Below are positions 12,031 to 22,354 of a stretch of 64,000 bases of DNA, piece by piece (the first letter of the stretch is position 1; every line of letters begins with the position of its first letter). The stretch is from Calliopum simillimum. Taxonomy: Eukaryota; Arthropoda; Insecta; Diptera; Lauxaniidae. Below the pieces are notes generated by a model. It did no database searches and was not told the DNA's origin. It saw nothing but the letters and a program-made list of their open reading frames with translations. The position numbers and the translations under genes were made by a program. The stretch lies in assembly GCA_951812925.1 (NCBI GenBank), contig OX638369.1, forward strand, positions 45,689,061 through 45,753,060. Reading direction: 5' to 3'.

Positions 12031-12412
12031 ATTTGTAGTGCTTCAATGAAAAACTCGACTTTACTTAAGTTCCTACCGCACTATCACATATTTATTTTAT
12101 ACACGTGAAGTTTGTGTGATCAAAAGAAAGTGAAATATTTTGGAAACAAAATTTGGCACAAGTCTGGCAACTCAGCAAACTCACTTTGACATGCCTTTAT
12201 ATACGTACGTAAGTTTAAAGAAACGTTTCCAAAATTTATAGGAGAAATTGTGTAAAAATAATTTTTGATAAAAGAGTCGTCATGAATTTATTCGCACTTT
12301 AGTTTGTACGTGTATGTATATATAATTACTTATGTAACCACTATTATGCTTTTTCAATAAAAACGAAATCAAATACAGACAAAACATTGTAAAGGGAGCC
12401 TTACCTTCTATT

Positions 12413-12838
12413 AGGGTTGCTAGATGGTCTATAGTCGTCTGGATTTTCAAGATTTTAGTCTTAAGTCCAGAATAAAAAAAATATGTCTTGAGAATATTCG
12501 GACTTAAAAAATTAATTCAAATAAAAATATTTAAAATATGGTAATATTTTTCCTCGTATGCCAACTCGATGCCAACTGCAAAATACTATTAAGCTCATTT
12601 TTAAAAGGTAAGTTAATACTTGAGAAAAGACTGTTACGAAAAATTACACCATGTCAGGAATTTTCAATGAAGACAAATTATATTTCCAGATATATTTTTT
12701 ATTTGCACAAAACTGTGTACCAGAATTTCATTCAGCGGTGTTTATTTTTTATTTTTTTTAATAAAATTAATGTTCAGAATAATCAAGATATTTTCTTCAA
12801 AAGTCCAGGCAAAATTTAAATTTTAGTCTGGCAACCCT
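12413..12838. mobile_element. TIR element with ~10-bp target duplication
   Basis: The terminal inverted repeats are AGGGTTGCTAGA at the left and TCTGGCAACCCT at the right. They are flanked by ACCTTCTATT (12403-12412) and ACCTTCAATT (12839-12848), a 10-bp duplication with one mismatch. The 426-bp interior is AT-rich with no transposase. A 9-11 bp duplication points to a Mutator-like or foldback-type transposase acting in trans; the short termini do not decide which. Confidence 0.65.
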
Positions 12839-12849
12839 ACCTTCAATTG

Positions 12850-14640
12850 AGATTCAAATCAGCAAAGTAAAAATTGCAAATATCCTTTGGATAATATGTT
12901 TACATATGTATATTTGTTACTCGATTTCTACAATTTGTTTTAATTAAATCCATTTTATTGTCTTAGCCAAAGATTAAAACTACTTAAGGCTAACACATAC
13001 CTTGCAATAACAATTTGTAGTATTGCAAGTAATGCACAGTGGGGAAAAATAAAAAATTAAGCTGACGTCTCTTGAGACTACATTGTCATCATAAAATTAT
13101 TCTTAGTTTTATACAAAACGTGTAAGAATTTGATACATCTTACACTTTTACACACTTTGAAATAATTGCTACTATCAAAACTCACATATTTGTGAAAACT
13201 TTTTTAATAACTTACATAATGTTCTCAAAGTTACCGACGTTATCGTTCTTTGGGTCAGATTACATTTTCTCATATGAACATTAATTTGCTTTACTAAATT
13301 GTACAATCACACATGACAACACTGATACGAAAATAATATAAAATTTGTTTAATTGACTCTAGTTCTCCAGATATCCTTGTTTAAAAGGGCAGTGATAGCT
13401 GTTCTGGGATATAAGTATTCGGAGTAGTATAAACATTTGTTTGACAGCCTTCATTTTTTAATAAATTCCGATTCACTGAAGTTATTATATACTTAAAGCA
13501 TGGTTTGTTCCTCTGAATTGGCTATAGTTCGCCAGATATCCTTCTTCAAAAGAGTAAAAATAGCAGTTTTGTTAGAATGGAGTTGAAATACCGCTTAACG
13601 AAAGTCAAGTTTGACCCAAATACCATATAAATGTTAAGGACAACTAAGTATATTTTTGAGCATAATTATTGTTACAATATTTACTCCAGACACTCATCAT
13701 AATATCATTTCAATTTCAATATTTCCCCCACTGTTTAAGCAAAGTCTACAAATTACAATTTAATGCCGAATATTTTGTTGTTGTTGTTTCAATGCTGCTG
13801 CCGAGTGTTTTCAAGCAAATCCCTAACTAAATAAATTTATTTAGTCATTTAACATTTGAATATAAAACCACAGATAGAATTTATGAAATTAAGACATTAG
13901 GATAGAAATAACAACAAAACCAAAACCAAAGCAACAACAACAGCAACGCTGTTAAGCACAATAATAACAATTTGTAGCCTAACACAAACACAAACAACAA
14001 GAACAACAACAACAGCAAATTTAGCAATTGGCATCATTAATATGACAAGGCTGACAAAAAGGAAACCCTATAAAGCTTAACTTTAACTCAACAAAGGATT
14101 TCTAAATCAACACAGAGACAAAGGATAACAATAAAAAAGTAGCAACAACAACAATAAGAGTAAACACTAGAGAAGAATGACAATGTGGAAGAATGAACAA
14201 AAAAAAAATATTCCCACACTTAACAAGAACAAGGTTGACAATAACTTAGGCAACGGCCGGCATAAATACACAAACACATACTACATATACAACTACGTTG
14301 AAGTACATTAATATACAAAATGTATGCTTAACTAAATTGAGGGATAACGATGAAAAAACAAATTTCCAATAAATTTATTAAAAGACAGAAAATTGTATGT
14401 TATCAATTTGTATACTGAAAGAATTTTTTTGTAACATACCATTTTTTTATGATTAAAGGAAGTTGATGAAAAAACTGTTCTCTGAATAGTTCATGCGATA
14501 ATTATATATATAGTCGGGATACTACTACAACTAGATGTCTAAATTTTTTGATGTCTTTGCCTAATAAAGTATACAAAAACAGTGAAGAAAATACAGCTTT
14601 ACGTTCCCATCTAGACCGTTTTTTTCAAAATTTAGTACCA
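12850..14640. other. non-coding DNA, (CAA)n-rich
   Basis: AT-rich DNA with CAACAA-type trinucleotide clusters around 13,910-14,010 and 14,140-14,160 and several ACAAACACA tracts. No gene is recognised. The interval 13,370-13,570 has two loose copies of a TCTCCAGATATCCTTGTTTA / TTCGCCAGATATCCTTCTTC motif with the same downstream words, about 170 bp apart. Confidence 0.45.
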
Positions 14641-14647
14641 ATTCACT

Positions 14648-16724
14648 CACGGTGGTTTTTAAAAAATTTTAACTTTTTGAAATACCACCCGCGATTTTTT
14701 TCAGGGATAATGTTGGGGGACCCTTCTAGTATCTAAATCCGCAATCCGCGAAATCGGACGTCCAGCCGTTTTTTTTTTTTCGACCTTTTAGTTTTTTTAA
14801 CGATTTTTGAGTATATCTCGGTGTGTATATACATGTTATGTACACATATATATGTTTATACGTACATTTATATAATTGTATATGTATATATGTGTAATAT
14901 ATATATATGGATATATATATACATACATACATACATACATATAAAAGGTATCATTTCCGCACCATTTATTTTTTAAAAAATCGGTTTTTTCGTATTTAAG
15001 AAAAACACAAACAAAAACCGGAAACGAAAGTAATCACTTCAAATGTGATTTTTGATGCTCAATCCGATTCCGGTATTAGAATTGCTCTATTACGTCTGGA
15101 CTTTGAGATATCCTTACATTTATGTTTAAAGGACACCATTTTTTTTGCTATTTTTGAAGTTATATAACAAGATAACGTAATATTATGCCGTAAAATCTGG
15201 TATGACAGTTAATAGCCTTAGTTTTTTCCTTAAAAACTCAATCAAACCGATAACGATATCTTTTTTTTTGTCGGAGATATCTTTGCCTAAAAAGTTAAAA
15301 AAGTGCAAAAACACGATTTTTGGCTATATTGGATGTTATATGCAGGACACACAAAATTTTTTTGGGAATTTCTATTACCAGAAACATTTGGTACTTTCTT
15401 TTGGCTTTAAATTGAGCTATCAAATTTTTATCTGCAATATTTTTCTGCGAAGTTATGTTAACTTTAAAATCACACCATGAAACTTAAAGCGAAAAATCTC
15501 GGTTTTCGGCTATATTTGAGGTTGTATACAGTACGGACGAAATTCGTCTGCTCTTTTTTACTAACCGAAGCATTTGAAACCATCTTTTATCTTCAAAATA
15601 AACTATCAAGAGGTCTCTTGTGATTGTTTTCCACAAAGTTATGACCATTTAAAAATTACATTATGGAGTGCAAACTCACAGTGTACGAGTATTCCTTATA
15701 TTCCTGCAACATGTCGTCTTAAAATAGTCATAACTTTTTACAAAACAATTACAAGAGACCACTCGTTAGCTCATTTTGAAGATAAAAAATGGTTTTAAGT
15801 GTGTCGGTTGGTAAAAAAGAGCAGATGAATTTCGTCCGTACTGTATACAACCTCAAATGTAGCCGAAAACCGAGATTTTTCACTTTGTGTTTCATGGTGT
15901 GATTTTAAAGTTAACATAACTTCGCAGAAAAATATTGCAGATAAACATTTGATAGCTCAATTTAAAGCCAAAAGAAAGTACCAAATGTTTCTGGTAATAG
16001 AAATTCCCAAAAAAATTTTGTGTGTCCTGCATATAACATCCAATATAGCCAAAAATCGTGTTTTTGCACTTTTTTAACTTTTTAGGCAAAGATATCTCCG
16101 ACAAAAAAAAAGATATCGTTATCGGTTTGATCGAGTTTTTAAGGAAAAAACTAAGGCTATTAACTGCCATACCAGATTTTACGGCATAATATTACCTTAT
16201 CTTGTTATATAACTTCAAAAATAGGAAAAAAAATGGTGTCCTTTAAACATATATGTAAGGATATCTCAAAGTCCAGACGTAATAGAGCAATTCTAATACC
16301 GGAATCGGATTGAGCATCAAAAATCACATTTGAAATGATTACTTTCGTTTCCGGTTTTTGTTTGTGTTTTTCTTAAATACGAAAAAACCGATTTTTTAAA
16401 AAATAAATGGTGCGGAAATGATACCTTTTATATGTATGTATGTATGTATGTATATATATATCCATATATATATATTACACATATATACATATACAATTAT
16501 ATATATGTACGTATATACATATATATGTGTACATAACATGTATATACACACCGAGATATACTCAAAAATCGTTAAAAAAACTAAAAGGTCGAAAAAAAAA
16601 AAACGGCTGGACGTCCGATTTCGCGGATTGCGGATTTAGATACTAGAAGGGTCCCCCAACATTATCCCTGAAAAAAATCGCGGGTGGTATTTCAAAAAGT
16701 TAAAATTTTTTAAAAACCACCGTG
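14648..16724. mobile_element. 2.1-kb foldback element, 1-kb arms
   Basis: Nearly the whole 2,077 bp is one palindrome. The left arm 14648-15651 reappears in reverse complement at 15717-16724 with only scattered differences, around a loop of about 65 bp. Both ends read CACGGTGGTTTTTAAAAA, and each side is flanked by CACT (14644-14647 and 16725-16728), a 4-bp target duplication. (TA)n/(CATA)n runs occur in mirror positions at 14,820-14,945 and 16,430-16,550. The equal 92-codon open frames in both arms (15202-15480 + and 15892-16170 -) are mirror images of the same DNA and not evidence for a protein. CAC-initial ends with 4-bp duplications recall the CMC/Chapaev group, but no transposase is present. 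Confidence 0.8.
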
Positions 16725-16787
16725 CACTCTTTAAAACAAAAAGCAAAAGCAGAAAACTTCAAAATCTCATTCAAAAACTAATTTAAA

Positions 16788-17115
16788 CTAGTAAGAGTGT
16801 TACCTTTGTGCTGGTCAAATAATAAATACCGTACACTGCAGTACTTTGAAAATTTGGTTTGTACGGGAGGTGTCACGCGCTTTTCTCCTAGTTTGCCTAG
16901 GTTTTGCTCAGAGCTTGCATTTGTAATTCTTAGTGTCTGAGTGAAATTTAGTTGGATTATCTCAAAAAACATTCTCAGCATTTTGGAGCCTTTTGTTTAT
17001 ATGAGAGATGCCACGCCCATTCATCCGATTAAGTCTTGTTTTTATTCTGAGATTGCATTTATAGTTATTAGTGTCTGAGTGAAATTAAGTTGGATAATCT
17101 CAAAAAACGTTCTCA
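16788..17115 (-). repeat. dispersed TATACCCT repeat, 3' part
   Basis: Minus-strand copy. It begins with ACTAGTAAGAGTGTTACCTT (about 16788) and ACACTGCAGTACTTTGAAAA. Two units with GCTCAGAGCTTGCATTTGTA-like and TGAGTGAAATTTAGTTGGAT words follow at about 16,905-16,980 and 17,035-17,110. It stops abruptly at about 17,115, just upstream of the mariner remnant. Confidence 0.6.
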
Positions 17116-17289
17116 GTAGGGGCACTACATATATATCGGAAACTGGCAACACTTATGTCAGTAGCTAAAATCTGGCAACATCATAATAAAATTTGACATT
17201 TTTAGCATAAACGTACTCACAACGTTTTGAGGTAAAAGTTCTATTTGTTTTGTTTACAGCGAGCTAAGAAAATCAATTTGGCCAAAAAA

Positions 17290-18400
17290 TTGAAATTTCA
17301 GGAGAAGGTTTTCGTTGGATTATTTTTCACAACTTTCGACTTGCATTATCTCAACAAGAATGTGTCGCAGTTCTTTATATAGCGATAAAGCACCATCAAA
17401 AACCACAGTATATCGTTGGTACAATGAATTCAGTCGTGTTCGTAGTTCGGTCGCCGACGAATTCTGTGAAGGTCGTCCAAAATCGGTTGTTGTGCCACAA
17501 AACATCGATGCAGTGCATGAACTGATAACGCAAGATCGTCGTATGACTTATTGTGAGATTGAGGCATCCCTGCACATTAGTTCATTTCAATTAATTCGTT
17601 TTTGCATGAACACTTAGTTGTAAAAAGAATTTGTTCTCCTTAGGTACCCCATAATTTATCTATCACTCAAAAAAGGCTCGCATCGTTTGGTGTAAGGAAA
17701 TGATTAAGAAATTTGACAATGGTGCTTCAAAAGACGATTATAAGATCGTGACAGGTGACGAATCATTATATGCCTATGAGCCGGAAATAAAACAGCAATC
17801 GACCGTGTGTGTATTCCAAGACGAGCTAAATCCAACAAAAGTTGTTCGTGAAAGAAGCACAGCCTGTCTCTTCGGCCGAATGAGTCATGTGGCCACTGTT
17901 TTGCTTGAGCAACGTAGGACGGTCAGTTCCGAGTGGTAGACTACCATTTTTTTGCCGGAAGTCTTCGGAGAAATTCGTAAAACCAACCCCCGAAGACTAA
18001 TCATTCTTCATCATGACAATGCGAGCTCCCACACATTTCTTGAAACAGGTGAATTTGTGAGCAGTCAAAACATCGAATTGATGACTCATCCTCCGTACAG
18101 CCCTGTTTTGGCAAATAATGACTTCTTCTTGTTCCCTAACATCAAAAGCAAACTGCGCGGTCAACGATTACGACCGCCCAAGAAGCAGTTGAAGCGTTCA
18201 AAAACCATGTTTTGGAGGTGTCTGAAGAGGAAAGGGAAAACTGCAATGGCAAATGGCTTGGACGAATGCAAAAGTGTATTGAGGGGAATATCTTGAAAAA
18301 CAACCGATATATACTTACATTTTTTGGAGATTCAAACGACCATAAAATCTTAAATGACGTTTTCGAAACACTGAAAACTAGACTGAGAGTGTTTTGAACT
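17290..18400 (+). pseudogene. mariner transposase, inactive
   Basis: Broken mariner-family (DD34D) transposase, a nuclear cut-and-paste enzyme. In order: an HTH N-terminal region ending in DKAPSKTTVYRWYNEFSR; the linker GRPKSVVVPQNIDAV; first catalytic Asp in VTGDES (about 17,755); the block YEPEIKQQSTV; VATVLLEQRRTV; second Asp in HHDNASSH (about 18,015). The third motif should read YSPDLAP but here reads PPYSPVLANNDFFLF (about 18,090), so the catalytic Asp has become Val. Other damage includes stops at about 17,617 and 17,937, loss of the sequence before 17,690, and a frameshift near 18,200, after which VSEEERENC and GRMQKCI continue in another frame to about 18,395. Terminal repeats were not found. 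The family identification is firm. Confidence 0.9.
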
Positions 18401-18770
18401 GACTCTATCTGGAAACCTAGACACGAGGGACATGAAGGCATTGAAAGTACTGATTTCTTAGCCAAGACTAACACTAAATATTCTCATAGGCTCAAAATGC
18501 ATCTACTGGGTGAAAAAGGTTCAAAAACAACTTAATTTCAGAACGTGAGGATAATAGTCTGAGCAGCTAATGGAAATTATATTAATAAAAACCTTCATTT
18601 CACTAATGGCGTGATACTGCAGACTCAATTACCACATAAAGACGATAGTTATGGTAGACGACGATTTCTAAGGACTTTGTCAGGATGACTTTAAAATAGC
18701 AGATCATGTGTTGTACATTAGCTCTGCTGCGATGGGATACAAAACTAAGTAGCTAGATGCCTTGACTTAA
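18400..18770. other. non-coding DNA, nothing recognised
   Basis: Flank of the mariner remnant. No coding potential or repeat structure was recognised. Confidence 0.4.
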
Positions 18771-18778
18771 GATCCCAA

Positions 18779-18943
18779 CAGTGGCGGATCCAGGAGGGGA
18801 ACGATGGGGCTGATCGACCCCCCTCTCAAACCAAGTGAATACATTTTTTTTAAATTTTTATGTAAAGATTTTAAAATCATTCTGTTGTTATCTAGAAATG
18901 TAGTCAATCGGCCCCCCTCTTGACAGTGCAGGATCCGCCACTG
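18779..18943. mobile_element. hAT-type MITE with perfect 8-bp TSD
   Basis: A 165-bp element with ends CAGTGGCGGATCC at the left and GGATCCGCCACTG at the right, a perfect 13-bp terminal inverted repeat. The flanks are GATCCCAA at 18771-18778 and GATCCCAA at 18944-18951, an exact 8-bp duplication. CAGTGGCGGATCC-type ends with 8-bp duplications are diagnostic of hAT non-autonomous elements. It contains two C-runs (ACCCCCC, GCCCCCC) in mirrored subterminal positions and no coding sequence. Confidence 0.93.
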
Positions 18944-18951
18944 GATCCCAA

Positions 18952-21600
18952 TGACTTAGATCAGATTAAATTCACGATAGTGACGGGCTTTATGTATAGT
19001 GTAGAGCTTTTGTGATAGAAAAAGAAGCTGTACAAAAGATCTTGTAGGTCATGGTGCAATTCATAACCTTTTTCTCATAATCGATACATTAGATAAGTAC
19101 GCACATCTTGGAGCTAATGGCCCCCTCAAAATGTCTACAACGTGTGAGGGAATTAATTAATAACTTTTAGTCTGTACATTTCCCGGCTTCGTGTATTTCT
19201 TGTTTTAACGATCGTTTTATCGCCGCGGCATATAGAAAAATAGTTTCTGCCCTCTTGCTCAAATAGCAAAATATTCTTTCAGTTTTTAAAAAATTTTGAA
19301 CTCACATCTTTGTGGTACTTAAGTGACATCACGCAGTTAAAACACTTCAATTTAATTTTTTCGGCACCGCAATAACTAAGAAACCTTCTCAATGGTTATA
19401 AGAATAGGAGAATGTACTTCGTGCTTTACCCAAACCTTCTCAATGATCTTTGCTTTGTGTGGACCTTCTTTCCTTCAATTCTATTCATTGTATCTATCTC
19501 TTGTTTCGTATTGTAACGATGGTTTGACACAGAAGGATATAATGATGTTTTTTTGTAGACTACGTTCACTCAGCGTATATTCTCTTTGTACTTCCGTTTG
19601 TAATCCAGAGAAGGAGGTGTGGAAAATTGTATATATACTTGATCAGCGTCACCTTAAGTGCCGATATTCTGTCAGTTAAAAAATTTTTAACGTTTGATTG
19701 ACGACTAAAGAAAATCATCTTAATGTAAGAATTTGTTTCTACGATTCAATGCGTATAAATTCCATCATTCGAATAATTACGAGTATGTCATTTGTCTGGG
19801 CCATTTGCGAACGGCTGCGTACATGCGTATTTACTCTGGCAGTTGTATTAAACGAAAATCATGTATTCGTAATTACAAACTATGAATTATTTTATCACTT
19901 AAGAGTCATAACACATACATACATAGACACACACACACTAATTTATACTAACACAAACACTTAGTGTGACAAATGCGTGTTGTGTGTGTGTGCTATTGTG
20001 GGTTGCGACAAAGTCAACGTTAACGACGAAAAGCGCCTAAAGAGCACGTTTGACTAACACTTTAACAAATGTTCGTTCAACGTACACTACTAGCACACAC
20101 ATCAACTTAACTGCTTGAACTAACAAAAATATACACATTCATACGTACACATAAATAAACTTGCAAATACTTTACCGCTCATTTACATATGTATGTATAT
20201 GAAAGAATAACAACAACGTCAACTATGTATATTACAATTGCAACAAAAAACAAGGACACAAGTAGCAAGGAACTTTGGAGGAGCAACAATCAGCTAAACT
20301 AAAACACTGCCATACACACATTGCTGTTGTTGTTGCGTTACGTTGCGTTAAATTATGCAAATGTGTGTGTGCAAAATAGTAAAATTATGAAGTCTACTTT
20401 TAGGAGTAATTATAATATTTTTTGAAGTGTATTCATATCGCGTTTACAGTAAAGAGTTTACCTCTACATCTCCCGAACTATTATAATTAATGAAATTTGC
20501 AAAACCAACAACAGGCGTAGTTTGGCACACATGTGTTCATATATAGGTACAAAAAGTTGTGGTTAAAATCATGGTAAAAGCTGGTTAACATTTCCTTTAA
20601 TTTTTCTTTATAACACAGTTCAACGAATTTCAGGTTTTTGTTTTTATCTGACTTCAGACCATAAATTCTTATTCCTTGCTATTGACATAATAGGACTGCA
20701 TTTACAACATTTTTTCATCAAATCCAAAATCACGACTTACATCCGCGCTAAAATAAATTGAAAAATTTTTATCCATCAGAATTTAAACAAAAAAAAATGT
20801 CTAACTATTTAGAAAATAGCAATAATTTCAAATCTGAAAAAAATTTTGAAATCGGTCTGGCAGATTTTTTTGTATGCTCGTTTAATTGAGAAAATGTACT
20901 GAAAAAACCAAAAACCAACAATCTCTTACTGCATTAATCTTCCCTTAGTCAGCTTTAAAAACTGGTAAAAAACTTTTACAATCTTTAAATTTCCTCTAAA
21001 ATAACTCCACGCATTTAATCAAATTTAAGCTATAGAATATATGTATTTTAGAACGGCTATAAATGTTTCTTTCCAAATCAGTCAAAAAAAAATCAAAATC
21101 GGATAAGAATTAACTGAACTACAAGTTTTTAAGTGTATAAAGTCACCAGAAAACAGTTTTTTAAAAGCAACTTAAGATTTTGACGGTGTTTTGCAATTAC
21201 GAACATTAACGACTTAGGGCGTTTTTGCGCCCATCGCTTTTTGAAAAGTTTGGGTCCTTAAATATAGATATGTGTACATAATTTGAATTTCCAATTTGAA
21301 TCACAGAATGTGCTTTAAGTTGAAGCGCTTATTTTTAATTAACAAAAAAAAACAAACATTAGACTTTAGACAACTAGGCCATTGACCTATATGATGTAGA
21401 CTTATTTGATGTTGAGATATTAAATCTGTCTATTCTGTGTTCTTTCTCTTCCCTTCTTTTGATAAAAATATTATCCAAATTTGGAATCAAAAACGTTTAA
21501 AAAAAAACTACACAAAATCATACGCATTAAAATAAAAAGATAAAAAAAAACAAATAAAAAATGTTGATTTTTATCCTGTTTTTTATCTTTTTTTTTTTTA
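18952..21600. other. non-coding DNA with microsatellites
   Basis: A 90-bp piece of the dispersed repeat lies at about 19,585-19,680 (AGAAGGAGGTGTGG, then ACTTGATCAGCGTCACCTTA). (CA)n, (TG)n and CAACAA tracts lie at 19,915-20,345, for example TGTGTGTGTG near 19,980 and GTTGTTGTTGCG near 20,325. The rest is AT-rich and featureless; no gene is recognised. Confidence 0.45.
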
Positions 21601-21609
21601 ATTGCTAAT

Positions 21610-21920
21610 AAGCGCTTCAAAACATTTGGGTTTTGTTAATATACAGCATTAACATTGTTAAAAGCGAATACGTTTTGTATTTGTTTTTAAGTATGTCTCA
21701 GGTTCGAAACGGGTATAACATGCAGATTTACCTAGGTTCGAATCCTACCATAGGTGGATCGTTACATTTTTTTCTCTTTTTTCTTTTTTCTCCTTATTAT
21801 TTTTTTTTTTTTAGCGCTTCAAAATGTTTTTTTTTTTTAAACATAGCATTTACATTATTAAAAGCAAATCCATTTTTGATGTACGTTACGAGTTCGAAAC
21901 GGATCCTCATCCGTTTTTGT
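21610..21920 (+). repeat. direct repeat pair with Pol III B-box word
   Basis: A ~115-bp unit (AGCGCTTCAAAA..., then ACAGCATTAACATTGTTAAA, then AGGTTCGAAACGGG) occurs at about 21,612-21,706 and again, diverged, at about 21,812-21,912. Between them lies GGTTCGAATCC (21,735-21,745), a perfect B-box/T-arm word, followed by T-runs from about 21,767. A full tRNA cloverleaf could not be drawn, so a decayed tRNA-derived SINE or chance is more likely than a tRNA gene. A relative of the repeated unit occurs at 38.45 kb. Confidence 0.4.
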
Positions 21921-22310
21921 GCACATTGGGTATATACTGTTTGAAGAGTTGCGTGCAAGAGGGGCGTGGTGTGACTTGGGGCGTTATTTCAGAAATCAGT
22001 TCGCGGTAAGAAAAACAGTTATTTGCTTTCTAAAAAGTTAAATTGATATTATGCTGTGACCAAAAGCCCTTGTCATTTAACTACTCTTTTTAAATACTTT
22101 ACAAAAGTAAGCAAAATATTTATTTTCAGAACAGTCACAATACACAAAGTATTTGAACGAATTGCCGCATATATCACAAGAAAGCTACAAGTCTAAGCTT
22201 TTAATTTTATTAACCTTTCTAGTCGTAGTTATATAGTACGAGTACATACTTGTATACTAATATACCTATAGCAAAATACTACATACATACAATAACTGTA
22301 GACCTACTTA

Positions 22311-22354
22311 TACTAACGGTCCATATTTCTTTTGCTTCCATTTTCATTTTGCAG
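22311..22354 (+). other. intron 3' splice site with branch point
   Basis: The branch-point consensus TACTAAC (22311-22317) lies 38 nt upstream of a CAG acceptor ending at 22354. Between them is the pyrimidine-rich tract TTTCTTTTGCTTCCATTTTC. This is the strongest acceptor I noticed on the + strand, and it opens directly onto the long A-rich leader that ends at the 24,410 start codon. Confidence 0.55.

Noticed and set aside
15202..16170. Two nearly identical 92-codon frames (15202-15480 + and 15892-16170 -)
   Set aside because: They are the same DNA read in the two arms of the 14.6-kb palindrome. Composition is low-complexity Phe/Lys/Ser/Leu from AT-rich sequence, and no family is recognised.
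14726..16646. Tyr/Ile/Cys-rich frames at 14,726-14,932 and 16,418-16,646
   Set aside because: Translations of (TA)n/(CATA)n microsatellite; not coding.
21735..21745. tRNA gene at the B-box word
   Set aside because: No seven-base acceptor pairing, anticodon arm or A box could be placed at correct spacing.
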